Below, in pieces: positions 24,026-32,526 of a stretch of 64,000 nt of DNA. Source of the DNA: Asticcacaulis aquaticus (GTDB lineage Bacteria > Pseudomonadota > Alphaproteobacteria > Caulobacterales > Caulobacteraceae); the NCBI RefSeq assembly GCF_028550415.1, contig NZ_JAQQKX010000007.1, positions 124,001 through 188,000 of the forward strand, written 5' to 3'. The notes under the pieces are model-generated. The model was not told where the DNA came from. It ran no database searches and saw nothing but the letters and a program-made list of their open reading frames with translations. The position numbers and the translations under genes are program-made. How positions within the stretch are numbered: position 1 is the first letter of the stretch; each line of letters begins with the position of its first letter.

Positions 24026-24210
24026 TTGAGTCTCACTTTACTGATAATCAATTTGCACGTGACAATCAGTTTTGTGAGACTCAACCTAGCGGAGACGCTG
24101 AAACGGAGTTTCATAGCGGTCTCCATTAAGCTGCCGGATGACATTACCCGGCAATTAAACATAACCCACGCCGCCATGGCTGCATACGAAATCTTTTCAA
24201 TCAAAGATTG
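24026..24210. other. Stretch of four consecutive hairpins (structured DNA/RNA candidate)
   Basis: Within the 530-bp gap 23796-24325. (1) TTGAGTCTCAC at 24026-24036 pairs with GTGAGACTCAA at 24074-24084; inside it ACTGAT 24040-24045 pairs with ATCAGT 24065-24070. (2) GGAGAC-GCT-GAAAC at 24091-24104 pairs with GTTTC-AGC-GTCTCC ending 24124. (3) TGCCGG 24132-24137 pairs with CCGGCA 24148-24153. (4) AATCTTT 24190-24196 pairs with AAAGATT 24203-24209. A small open frame reads through on each strand, but neither looks like a real protein. The rest of the gap (23796-24025 and 24211-24325) shows no gene to me. Confidence 0.55.
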
Positions 24211-24325
24211 AGTCTGTGCTGCGGCATCCGGTCACCGTCAAAAAATCACTGTTCCATTAGGTCAATATTAAATCGTCTGCCTTAGGCTGGAAGGGTTGCA
24301 ACACCTCCTTCCAGGGCCCAAGCCT

Positions 24326-25549
24326 ATGATGAACCGCCTTCGCATGTCCTGTCTGACCGCCAGTCTGGCGGCGATAAGCCTTGCGCTGAGCGGCGCGGCG
24401 GCGGCCAAAGCCGCGTCCAGTGCGGCGTCCAATTCGGGCCAGTTGACCTGGTCGAACAAGCGCCCGCACCCCGAAAGCCTTGAACCCACCGAAGTTGAGA
24501 CGCCGAAGCTGGATAAGACCCTGCCGAACGCCGCCACCGGCAATGACGGCTTCCAGATTCCCCCCTCGCCCTACGGTCAGGTCGGCAACCCCTATCGTCG
24601 CGAACTGACGTGGTCCAATAAAGGCAAAAGCGCGCCCCCGCAGGTCACGGCCGACCCCAAGGTCGAAGCGCGCGCCGAAGTGAAACCTCTGCCCCAGCCC
24701 GCACCGAAAGCCGAAAAGCCGCCGGTCGAACTGGCCTCGAACTGGACGCCTGCGCCCACGCCGCGCTTCGAGCCCAAGGCCCCGGAGCTGAAGCCCGACA
24801 TTCGCCTGCAGGCCGCGCCCCAACCTAAGCCGGAACCGAAACCGGAACCCAAGGTGATGGCCGTTGCGCCGCCGGAGCCTTTCAAGGACCCGGTGAAGAA
24901 TATCGATGCCCCGCTGCCCTTGCCGACGCCGAAACCGCCGGTCGTCACCGCAGAAAAGATCGATGCGCCCCCACCCAAGATAGAGCCCCAGACAGAACCT
25001 AAGGCGGAACCGAAGCCTCAGCCTAAACTGGCATCGGACGGCGGTTATCAACTGCCCCCCAACAGCAAATATGCCGGCAAGGTCGCCCCGGAGCTGGAAG
25101 GCAAGACCGCGCCCAAACCCGATCCGAAAGCCGTGGTGGCCGCTCAGAAAGAGGTCGCCAAACAGGCCGACGCGCCGAAGAAGGACGCGCCCCCCAAGGA
25201 CGCCCCTAAGGACACCAAGGTCGCTGCCAAAACCGACGGCAAGGACCTGAAACTGGCCGCAACGCCCGAAGCCGCGCCTCTGGCTCAGGCCGTCGAGGAC
25301 GAGGCCTACGTCCCCTTCGTTCCGGGCAGCCGTGCCACCAATGCCTCTCAGGCCCCGCGCTACTATTCCCTGCACCGCGCCTATGGTTACGAGCCCGATC
25401 CCGCCCCGCACGCCGGTGGTGAACTGGCGCTCGACCCGACCGCGGTCCAGACCAAGGACAAACCCAAGATACAGACGAAGGACGAGGCGCAAAAAGCGCC
25501 CGCCCCCGTCCAGGATACCGCTCAAAACACCGGCAAGAAATCCCAGTAA
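24326..25549 (+). CDS. Exported Pro/Lys/Ala-rich protein of unknown function
   Basis: About 407 residues from the ATG at 24326 (or 24329). Signal peptide (CLTASLAAISLALSGAAAAKA). The mature protein is largely disordered, with PKPEPKPEPK and repeated PKA/PKD tracts. The motif LTWSNK occurs twice, near residues 31 and 82. A possibly folded short C-terminal stretch reads APRYYSLHRAYGYEPDPAP. Composition suggests a spanning or linker protein of the envelope. It lies 11 bp upstream of the DUF2336 gene, so the two are probably an operon. Opposite-strand open frames here are compositional shadows. Confidence 0.8.
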   Translation: MMNRLRMSCLTASLAAISLALSGAAAAKAASSAASNSGQLTWSNKRPHPESLEPTEVETPKLDKTLPNAATGNDGFQIPPSPYGQVGNPYRRELTWSNKGKSAPPQVTADPKVEARAEVKPLPQPAPKAEKPPVELASNWTPAPTPRFEPKAPELKPDIRLQAAPQPKPEPKPEPKVMAVAPPEPFKDPVKNIDAPLPLPTPKPPVVTAEKIDAPPPKIEPQTEPKAEPKPQPKLASDGGYQLPPNSKYAGKVAPELEGKTAPKPDPKAVVAAQKEVAKQADAPKKDAPPKDAPKDTKVAAKTDGKDLKLAATPEAAPLAQAVEDEAYVPFVPGSRATNASQAPRYYSLHRAYGYEPDPAPHAGGELALDPTAVQTKDKPKIQTKDEAQKAPAPVQDTAQNTGKKSQ

Positions 25550-25560
25550 GGCGCCACAAA

Positions 25561-26646
25561 ATGTCCGTAACGCTTACCCATCTGATCGAACTGGCTCAGG
25601 AACCGTCGTCGGCCAAACGCCGCGAATTGCTGCGTCAGGTGACCAACGTCTTCATGTCGCACCCCGAAGAAATCGCCGGGCCGGAAATGGCGCTGTACGA
25701 CGAGGTGATGAGCCAGCTGTCGTCCGAGATGGAAATCGTCGTCCGCGCCGAAATCGCCCAGAAACTGTCTCAGGCCAAGGCCGCGCCTCTGGGTCTGCTG
25801 CGCCGCCTCGCCTCGGACGACATTTCGGTGGCCGAGCCGATCCTGACGCGGTCCAAGGCCCTGACCGAAAACGACCTGCTGCACGTCGTGCAGACCCAGG
25901 GCCAGGGCCACCTGCGCGCCGTGTCGCAACGCGAGGAAGTGCCGGAATCGGTATCCGGCGTCATCGTCGAACGCGGCGACGACACCACGGTCAACACGCT
26001 TCTGCGCAACGAAGGTGCGCGGCTGTCGCGGGCGACCAACGAAGCCGTCGTCCAGCGCGCGCAAACCAGCCCCGCCCTGCACGACGCCGTCGTCAACCGC
26101 AAGGACATGCCGGCGGACCTGATGAACGACATGTATTTCGTGGTCGAAGCCCGCCTGCGCGAACGCATCATGCAGGAAAACGCCAAGCTGGACCCGGCGG
26201 TGATCGAACAGGCCCTGTCGAAGAGCCGCAACACGGTCGCCATCGCCAACGGCTCCTTCCCGGCGGACTACGAGAAGATCTGCGCCGAGGTCGAGGCCTT
26301 GTCAGCCAATCAGAAGCTCACTCCGGCATTGCTGGCCAAATATATGCGCGACCCGAACCCGACCTGGTTCCTGTGCGCGCTGGCGACCATGGCCGATATC
26401 GACTTCCTGACGGCGAAGCACGTGGTCGAAAAGCGCGAAATCGACGCTCTGGCCATTGCGTGCAAGGCCGCCGATCTCGACAAGGCCCTGTTCCTGACCT
26501 ACGCCATGATCATGCTGGCGACGCAGGAAAACGCCATGGGCCGCGCCTCCGAATATGGCCGCCTGTACGAGGCCCTGCCGAAGGAAACGGCGATGCGCAC
26601 CATCCGCTTCTGGCGTATGCGCCGGGCGGAAGGCCACGCGGCGTAA
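25561..26646 (+). CDS. DUF2336 domain protein
   Basis: 361 residues, no signal peptide. DUF2336 is an alpha-helical, HEAT-like repeat family found mainly in alphaproteobacteria. Recognisable parts: LIELAQEPSSAKRRELLRQVTNVF at the start, EIAQKLSQAKAAPLGLLRRLA, the recurrent (A)EP(I)L..S..L...DLL pattern near residue 95, RSRAVSQREEVPE-like and VVNRKDMP segments, ending in LPKETAMRTIRFWRMRRA. Cytoplasmic; function not established, though a role as regulatory or scaffold protein has been suggested for relatives. Downstream of the proline-rich exported protein and convergent with the next gene (3-bp gap). Confidence 0.85.
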   Translation: MSVTLTHLIELAQEPSSAKRRELLRQVTNVFMSHPEEIAGPEMALYDEVMSQLSSEMEIVVRAEIAQKLSQAKAAPLGLLRRLASDDISVAEPILTRSKALTENDLLHVVQTQGQGHLRAVSQREEVPESVSGVIVERGDDTTVNTLLRNEGARLSRATNEAVVQRAQTSPALHDAVVNRKDMPADLMNDMYFVVEARLRERIMQENAKLDPAVIEQALSKSRNTVAIANGSFPADYEKICAEVEALSANQKLTPALLAKYMRDPNPTWFLCALATMADIDFLTAKHVVEKREIDALAIACKAADLDKALFLTYAMIMLATQENAMGRASEYGRLYEALPKETAMRTIRFWRMRRAEGHAA

Positions 26647-26648
26647 TC

Positions 26649-27161
26649 TCAGGCCTCCGCTTCCAAAGCCCTTCGGTCCTCGGCTAGTTTAACGAGATCG
26701 GCAAGGATGCTTTTATCGGTTCTCTGGGCCGCCGCATCGCCGTGGGACCGCGACAGGGCCCAATGAAACGCCAGTCGAGCCAGTTGAAGACAGTCTTTTG
26801 ACCGAAAAGTTGTACCAAGTTCCCAGTACGCATTGGCAATCATCTGGTAAACGCCCTGAATTATAAAATCATCCTGAGGGGCCTGCGCCAGACCATACTG
26901 TGTATCGAAACGAAGACCGGCCATGGCCAGTTCAAGGTCGCCGCGTTCGATACCTGTGCGATAATAGTAAGCCCGGTTATTCGGCTTTTCCTCCAGTGCC
27001 AAAACCGCCGCATAAGCCTGATCTGATTTTGTAGGGAGTGGCAGCAAGGGCAGACTTTCCCCCTTGCGCAATTTCCATACCGTCGCTTCCTGGTAAAGGC
27101 GGTCGGCTTCCATTTGGGCTTCTGAAACTACCGGATGGAATATCTGACGATTTATACGCAC
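26649..27161 (-). CDS. TPR-like helical protein, main part of a frameshifted gene
   Basis: 170 residues from the GTG at 27161. Helical repeats: AYYYRTGIERGDLELAMAGL, IIQGVYQMIANAYWELGTTF and CLQLARLAFHWALSRSHGDA suggest a small TPR/SEL1-like fold. The reading frame remains open upstream of this GTG and would encode VILGLLIIRPPKHPNG, a membrane segment, back to a stop at 27212. A well-signalled ATG at 27283 opens the neighbouring frame. Together these suggest that the true gene is 26649-27283 with a single-base deletion near 27210. If so, the native protein is a membrane-anchored TPR-like protein. Confidence 0.6.
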   Translation of the reverse strand: MRINRQIFHPVVSEAQMEADRLYQEATVWKLRKGESLPLLPLPTKSDQAYAAVLALEEKPNNRAYYYRTGIERGDLELAMAGLRFDTQYGLAQAPQDDFIIQGVYQMIANAYWELGTTFRSKDCLQLARLAFHWALSRSHGDAAAQRTDKSILADLVKLAEDRRALEAEA

Positions 27162-27190
27162 GCCATTCGGATGTTTCGGAGGCCGTATAA

Positions 27191-27283
27191 TCAGCAGCCC
27201 CAGAATGACTCAACCAACCAACCGGCATACGGCGTCAGGACGTCTGCACCCGTTTGAATGAACGCTATCGCCACAATAGCCAT
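27191..27283 (-). pseudogene. 5' fragment of the frameshifted gene at 26649
   Basis: ATG at 27283 preceded by GGGGGGAG, encoding MAIVAIAFIQTGADVLTPYA then GWLV, after which it leaves frame and stops at 27191. Inserting one base at about 27210 would join it in frame to VILGLLIIRPPKHP, giving one continuous hydrophobic N-terminus. A (GGTT)3 repeat on the coding strand lies just before the join. A sequencing error would give the same picture. Confidence 0.5.
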
Positions 27284-27358
27284 CTCCCCCCTATCCTTCT
27301 GCAACAATAAAATGGCAATAACGGAATGGCAATGCTGGCTATGGAGTCCACAAACGCC

Positions 27359-28129
27359 CTACTGCGCCGTTGCCATGCAGGCATAGGTGACAATGGTGAT
27401 ATTGGAGGTCGGCTTCGCTGTATAAGGCCCGCGCGTGACCGTCGCCGCCGTCAGGGTCGCTTTCGGCCCGGACTTCGCCAGCTTCGCATCGATAAAGGCC
27501 TGAGCCTCGGCCAGCCCCTGCGGCAGGTCCGACGGCGGCGTATAGTCCTTGATCTTTTCGCCGCACAGCGCAATCGGTGAGCCGGTACGGGCGGAGATTT
27601 CGCCCTCCTTCACCGCGTCCATCATCCGCATATAGTTGGGCAGGATGTTCAGCTTGCCGACATAGACATAACCGCCCGCGGGCACGTCGAACTGCGCCGT
27701 GTCGCGGTCGAAGCGCACCTGCCACAGGGACTGCACCGTCACCGCATAGATGACTGTTTTTCCGGCGGGGACGCTGACCACCCACCATTTGCGGCCCGTC
27801 GCCTCGTCGCGGTAGATGCGCGGAAACCCGTGCGGCAGATATTGCGACGACGCCGCATCCAGACGGCCCGGAACAACGTGGTAATCCGGCGCGTTGAGCT
27901 GCTCCCACTCCTTTTGCGTCTTCTTTTCAAGCAGGGCCGGATCGGCCTGATATTTGGCCGCGTTCTTGTCCTTGAGCAGATAGGCACGCACCGCGTCCTT
28001 AGAGAAGCGGTCCGGCTGCTCGACCTCCATCACCACGATGCCCTCGCCGTCGCGCGGCGTCGGCAGCTTCGGTTGCGCGGCGGCAACGCCCGCCACCAGA
28101 CTCAAGACCATAACAATCAGAAAACGCAT
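27359..28129 (-). CDS. Exported protein of unknown function, paralogue-like to the next gene
   Basis: 256 residues with a signal peptide (FLIVMVLSLVAGVAAAQ). The mature protein has GEGIVVMEVEQPDRF near the start, KWWVVSVPAGKTVIYAV and FDVPAGGYVYVGKLNILPNYMRMMDAVKEGEI in the middle, then LAKSGPKATLTAATVTRG near the end, with two Cys (ALCGEK and YACMA). The V.AG..YVGK core resembles the DUF2846-like pattern of the gene at 22600. It lies 9 bp downstream of the gene at 28139, presumably one operon. Leader GTAGGGGGATAAT. Function unknown. Confidence 0.72.
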   Translation of the reverse strand: MRFLIVMVLSLVAGVAAAQPKLPTPRDGEGIVVMEVEQPDRFSKDAVRAYLLKDKNAAKYQADPALLEKKTQKEWEQLNAPDYHVVPGRLDAASSQYLPHGFPRIYRDEATGRKWWVVSVPAGKTVIYAVTVQSLWQVRFDRDTAQFDVPAGGYVYVGKLNILPNYMRMMDAVKEGEISARTGSPIALCGEKIKDYTPPSDLPQGLAEAQAFIDAKLAKSGPKATLTAATVTRGPYTAKPTSNITIVTYACMATAQ

Positions 28130-28138
28130 ATTATCCCC

Positions 28139-28840
28139 CTACTTACCCGAATAATAACCGCGGCAGAGCTTGTTCACCCCGAACGCATCCCGGCCGGTAA
28201 AGAAGGTCGTCGGCCGCAACTCCGGCACGACGATCTCACGCGTCGGCTGCTTCAGATTGGCGACCAGCGTCGTCGCCTGCCCCAGCCCGTCGGGTGTTTC
28301 GGCAGGCAGGGTAAAATGCTCTAACTTGCGGTCGAACAGATAGATCATCGGCGCCTGACTCATCGCCAGAGCCAGACGGTTTTCCGACATCACGTCGTTG
28401 ATTTCGCGAATATAGGGCTTGGGATCGAAACTACCGATGAAGTAGGTCTTGCCTTCCTCGACCGTAAAGCTGAGCGTACCGCTGTTGAAACAGACCCCCA
28501 GACGGTCGGTCATGAAGTCGTACAGCGCCACCTCACCGGCATTGACCTGCCCCACCAGAAAACGCTGCCGGGTCACGGGATCGTCGATCATGTACCAGGT
28601 CAGCCAGCCGGAAAACGGCGTCAGTTTGTTACCCTGCGTGGCGGAGTCGAAGCTGCCCGCCGTCAGGACGCCAACATTGGCGAAGGGCTTGCCTTCCTCG
28701 GGCCGCGTGATCATCAGGATGACCAGCGCCTTACCTTTTTTGAGATTGAACTGTTTTTCCGCTGGCGTTGCGGCCACCGCCGACAGGCTGGCGCACAACA
28801 TGACAAGACCGGCCACAAAGGCCAACAGACGTTTCAGCAT
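28139..28840 (-). CDS. Exported protein of unknown function
   Basis: 233 residues with a signal peptide (LLAFVAGLVMLCASLSAVAA). KALVILMITRPEEGKPFANVGVL opens the mature domain, LSFTVEEGKTYFIGSFDPKPYIREINDVMSENRLAL is the best-conserved-looking block (EEGKTYFIG parallels AGGYVYVGK of the downstream gene), and VVPELRPTTFFTGRDAFG lies near the end. It is probably a distant relative of the downstream protein. Leader TTTCGGGGGGAGACT. Function unknown. Confidence 0.72.
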   Translation of the reverse strand: MLKRLLAFVAGLVMLCASLSAVAATPAEKQFNLKKGKALVILMITRPEEGKPFANVGVLTAGSFDSATQGNKLTPFSGWLTWYMIDDPVTRQRFLVGQVNAGEVALYDFMTDRLGVCFNSGTLSFTVEEGKTYFIGSFDPKPYIREINDVMSENRLALAMSQAPMIYLFDRKLEHFTLPAETPDGLGQATTLVANLKQPTREIVVPELRPTTFFTGRDAFGVNKLCRGYYSGK

Positions 28841-28946
28841 AGTCTCCCCCCGAAATACGGCGGCAACCTAACAGTCCTGACGTAAAATACAACCTGAAAA
28901 CCCGGCCATAAACGACGTCCCGTACGTCGGAGGGAGGCGCAACACT

Positions 28947-30971
28947 CTACTTCGTCTGCAACGCCGTCTTGAACGCCTCAAGGCTCAAGGGCCGACCGAG
29001 GAAGTTCTGGATCAGCACATTGGCGTCCTGCGACCCGCCGGGTTCCAGCACCAGCTTGCGGTACTTCATGGCCACCGCCGGGTTGCGCATGCCCTGCGCC
29101 TTGAACTGCGTGAACAGGTCCAGTGCGATCGCCTTCGACCACACATAGGTGTAGTAGATCGCCGAATAGCCATCCAGATGCCCGAAGCCTGCATAGTCGT
29201 GCGCCTCACGCATGGCCGGATAGTTGGAATAGCGCTCGATCTGCGTCCAGTACATCTGGCTCAGGTCGAAGTCCGGCTTGCGGTTATAGAAGTTGAGCGA
29301 CACCGCCGCCAGACCGAGCTGACGCTTCCATTTGCCCGGTTCGCCGAAGCGCCGCCCGGCGTTCATCTTGTCGACCAAGGCCTTGGGGATCGGCTCGCCC
29401 TTCGGGTTCGAGGCGAAGGTTTTCAGCGTGTCGTAATCCCACGTCCATTCTTCCAGCAGCTGCGACGGAGCTTCGATGAAGTCCCATTGCAGATTGCCCA
29501 TCGACTGATTGGCGTACTGCGTATGGCCGGAATAGAGGCTGTGGATCAGGTGCCCGAACTCGTGCAGGAAGGTCTCGGCGTCCTCGTGATCCATCGGACC
29601 GGTGGCCGGGAAGTTGCAGATCAGCGCGCCGATCGGCGTTTGCTTGCCCTTGACGCCGGTGCGGATCGGGAACTGTGCCGCGTGGTTATACTTGCCCTCG
29701 CGCGGGTGCATGTCGAGGTAGAAACGGCCAATGAGGGCGCCACCCTTATCATGCAGTTCCCACGCGGTGACGCTCTTATCCCACACCGGGGTCGCCCACG
29801 GCTTGAACTCGGCCCCGAACAGGTCCGAGATCAGGCCGAAGATGCCTTTGCGCGTCTTGTCGTAGGTGAAATACTGCCGCACTTCCTCGGCATCGACGGC
29901 ATATTTCTGGATCCGCAGCTTGTTGGCCATGTAGGAGCCGTCGTAACGCTCCAGCGTCGTGATCGTCGGATCGACGGTCTTCGCAAAAGCCAGAAGTTCG
30001 GCATAGTCGGCATCGGCGGCGGGCTTGGCAGCGACATTGACGTCCTCAAGGAACTGCGCGGCGCGTTGCGGCGAGCCGATCATCTTGTCGGCGGTGATCA
30101 GGGTCGCGTAGTCGGGATAGCCGAGCGTCGTGGCCAGTTCGTACCGCTTCTCCAGCAGGGATTTCAGCACGGCTTCGTTGGCCGGATAGCCGCGGTTGGC
30201 AAAGCCGGTGACGGCCTTTTTCCGCGTGGCGCGCACATCGGCAAAGTCCATCAGCGGGAAGATGTCGGGGTAATCATAGGTGACGTGGATCAGGCCGTCG
30301 GCCCCCGGCTTATGGGCGTCGAGATAGTCCTGCGGCAGGCCTTTGAGGTCTTCGGGCTTGAAGGTCAGATCGCCCTTGTCGTCGCGGATATTGGCGCCGA
30401 ACTTGATGCCGATTTCGGTGATTTCGGTCTGGAGCTTGGTCACCTTGGCCCGTGTCGCGGCGTCTTTGTCGACCCCGGCCAGCTTGTAGTTGGTCAGCAC
30501 CTTTTGCAGCGTAAACAGGGTCTTGGCATCCAGCCCCTTCTGCGGAATGGCCGACAGGCGGTCATAGATCGGCCGCGACAGCGAGATCGAGGTGCCGAGG
30601 TCCGACAGTTTCGGCAGGACGGCTTCGGCGGCGTCGCGCACGGCCTTGTCCGTCGCCGTCTGCGACAGGAGGTACATGTCGTTCAGGCCGTCGCCCAGAA
30701 CCATGACCAGTGTGTCGAAGGCCGCGAAATCCCCGGCGATGGTCGCCGGTCCCTTGCGCGCTTCGAGGGCGACTTTCAGCTTCGTCGACAGGGCCAGCAA
30801 GGCATCGGCGCGCTTGGTGACGCTGGCCGCCGTCTGACCCGTCAGGGGGCGGATGGCGAGGAAGGCCAACACCTCCGCGTCCGGTCCGGCCTTGGTGGCG
30901 GCGAACGACGGCGCGGTGAAGAACGTAGCGGCCATAAGGCCCGCCATAAGCGAACGGCGCGAAGTGTGCAT
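28947..30971 (-). CDS. M3 family metallopeptidase (oligopeptidase/Dcp-like), exported
   Basis: 674 residues from the ATG at 30971 with GGGAG 6 bases upstream. A signal peptide is present (RRSLMAGLMAATFFTAPSFAA, Tat-like RRS start), so this is a periplasmic M3 peptidase. Zinc-binding HEFGH at 470-474 inside ETFLHEFGHLIHSLYSG, with the downstream WDFIEAPSQLLEEW segment providing the third ligand Glu. M3 enzymes degrade short peptides; Dcp relatives remove C-terminal dipeptides. Upstream divergent pectate lyase gene shares the intergenic region 30972-31159. The longer upstream open frame has no family similarity. Confidence 0.92.
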   Translation of the reverse strand: MHTSRRSLMAGLMAATFFTAPSFAATKAGPDAEVLAFLAIRPLTGQTAASVTKRADALLALSTKLKVALEARKGPATIAGDFAAFDTLVMVLGDGLNDMYLLSQTATDKAVRDAAEAVLPKLSDLGTSISLSRPIYDRLSAIPQKGLDAKTLFTLQKVLTNYKLAGVDKDAATRAKVTKLQTEITEIGIKFGANIRDDKGDLTFKPEDLKGLPQDYLDAHKPGADGLIHVTYDYPDIFPLMDFADVRATRKKAVTGFANRGYPANEAVLKSLLEKRYELATTLGYPDYATLITADKMIGSPQRAAQFLEDVNVAAKPAADADYAELLAFAKTVDPTITTLERYDGSYMANKLRIQKYAVDAEEVRQYFTYDKTRKGIFGLISDLFGAEFKPWATPVWDKSVTAWELHDKGGALIGRFYLDMHPREGKYNHAAQFPIRTGVKGKQTPIGALICNFPATGPMDHEDAETFLHEFGHLIHSLYSGHTQYANQSMGNLQWDFIEAPSQLLEEWTWDYDTLKTFASNPKGEPIPKALVDKMNAGRRFGEPGKWKRQLGLAAVSLNFYNRKPDFDLSQMYWTQIERYSNYPAMREAHDYAGFGHLDGYSAIYYTYVWSKAIALDLFTQFKAQGMRNPAVAMKYRKLVLEPGGSQDANVLIQNFLGRPLSLEAFKTALQTK

Positions 30972-31159
30972 GGTAACTCCCAACCCTGAAAAGAATGGCC
31001 TGAAATGAACGAAAGCGAGGCTATGCCGAACTGTTTTCTTTGGCAACCATCCTGTGTGCCGCCTGAAACGTTCATGAATAAAACCGATTTTCACAAACGG
31101 ATTTCATTCTCCGCGGCGTAATGCTACCGATACCACAACCATAAACAGGGATGATTTCG

Positions 31160-32446
31160 ATGAACCGCCGCCACCTGCTCGCCAGCCTTGCGCTGATGCC
31201 CCTCCTGCCCGCCGTGGCGCAGGCGGCCAAAATCGGCACCAATACGCCGTTCCTGCCCCTGAGCGCCGAACGGATCGCCACCCTGCCCGCCGGGGAACGC
31301 GCCGCATGGACCGCCTATCTCAAACGCTCGAAAGACGCCATGGCCGCCGACAAGGCCGCCTTGCGCGCCGAACGCACCGGCCTGACGGAATTCCCCGCCG
31401 ACCCTAAGGACGGCAACGGCAAGCCGACCATGCCGCTGGATAAACCCGACGCGTGGTATGCTTCCGACGAAGCGACAATCGTCACCGCCAATATCCTCAG
31501 CTTCCAGACGCCCGCCGGCGGCTGGGGCAAGAACCAGCCGCGCAACGCCCCACCGCGTCAGCGCGGTCAGGCCTATGTCATCGGCGAAGAACCGGTCAAA
31601 CCGGCAGGCGATTTCGACATCCCCGCCGACCCGAAGTGGCACTATGTCGGCACCACCGACAATGGCGCGACGATCATGGAGACGCGTTTCCTCGCCCGTG
31701 TGGCCACCGCGACGGGCAATGCTGCCGCGAAAACCGCCGCCATCAAAGGTCTCAACTGGTTCCTGGAAGCGCAGTTTCCCAATGGCGGCTGGCCGCAGGT
31801 CTGGCCGCTGGAAGGCGGCTACCACGATGCTTTGACGCTCAACGACAATGCCATGATCTCGGTCGCCTCGATCGTCGGCGACGCCGGACGCGGTCAGGGC
31901 GATTTCGCCTTCCTGCCGAAGGATTTGCAGGCGCGACTGGCCGCTGCCGAGCAAAAAGCGCTGGCCGTCTTCCTGAAAACGCAGGTGGTCATCGACGGCC
32001 AGCCGACCCTGTGGGCCCCGCAATACGACGCCCTGACCCTGACGCCCTGTTCGGCGCGCAATTTCGAGATGCCTGCCCTGTCCTCGACCGACAGCGGCGC
32101 GGTCCTGTTGTACATGATGAAATATCCGGACCCGACGCCGGGCATGAAAACCGCGATCCGTACCGGCGTGGCGACCCTGCAACGCCTCGGCATTCCCGAC
32201 ATGGATTTCACCTATGTCGAGGCCATCGACGCCCGCCGCTTTATCGAAAAGCCCGGCGCCAGGCCGATCTGGGGCCGCTATCTCGACCTGAAGACGCTGA
32301 AACCGATCTTTGGCGACCGCGAAAAGAACATCTACGACTCGGTCGCCGACGTCGAAAAACAGGGCAAGAAGGGCTATGCCTGGTACAGCCGCAACCCGCA
32401 AAAGGCGCTGGATGCCTTTGTCGCCTGGCAGGTCCGATACGGGTAA
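31160..32446 (+). CDS. pelA: Pectate lyase, polysaccharide lyase family 10
   Basis: 428 residues from the ATG at 31160, well spaced from AGGG; an ATG three codons earlier is too close to that site. Signal peptide (RRHLLASLALMPLLPAVAQA). PL10 hallmarks: YASDEATIVTANILSFQTPAGGWGKN near residue 95, TIDNGAT-like TTDNGATIMETRFLA, FPNGGWPQVWPLEGGYHDALTLNDNAM (core F.NGGWPQ.WP....Y...LT.NDNAM) and FTYVEAIDARRFI near the end. Cleaves polygalacturonan by beta-elimination in the periplasm or outside the cell, indicating plant-material use. A stand-alone gene, with a peptidase gene 81 bp downstream. Confidence 0.93.
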   Translation: MNRRHLLASLALMPLLPAVAQAAKIGTNTPFLPLSAERIATLPAGERAAWTAYLKRSKDAMAADKAALRAERTGLTEFPADPKDGNGKPTMPLDKPDAWYASDEATIVTANILSFQTPAGGWGKNQPRNAPPRQRGQAYVIGEEPVKPAGDFDIPADPKWHYVGTTDNGATIMETRFLARVATATGNAAAKTAAIKGLNWFLEAQFPNGGWPQVWPLEGGYHDALTLNDNAMISVASIVGDAGRGQGDFAFLPKDLQARLAAAEQKALAVFLKTQVVIDGQPTLWAPQYDALTLTPCSARNFEMPALSSTDSGAVLLYMMKYPDPTPGMKTAIRTGVATLQRLGIPDMDFTYVEAIDARRFIEKPGARPIWGRYLDLKTLKPIFGDREKNIYDSVADVEKQGKKGYAWYSRNPQKALDAFVAWQVRYG

Positions 32447-32526
32447 CCGGTCCGGCTATTGATACCGCCGCCGCGATATGCTTTCTTCGGCAACTATCGA
32501 TTTGAGCGGATCAGGGAGCGGTTTTC

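Noticed and set aside
24026-24211. Small open reading frames of about 61 codons on both strands of the hairpin region
   Set aside because: Both are by-products of the inverted repeats; their translations mirror each other, they lack good ribosome-binding sites, and the plus-strand one needs a TTG start.
24257-25525. A 422-codon open frame antisense to the proline-rich exported protein
   Set aside because: Low-complexity Gly/Arg/Leu composition is the expected complement of the Pro/Lys/Ala-rich coding strand; the plus-strand frame has a signal peptide and an adjacent DUF2336 partner.
27195-27225. Programmed -1 ribosomal frameshift in the TPR-like gene
   Set aside because: The sequence around the join (GGTTGGTTGAGTC) is not a recognised slippery heptamer and no downstream stem or pseudoknot is evident.
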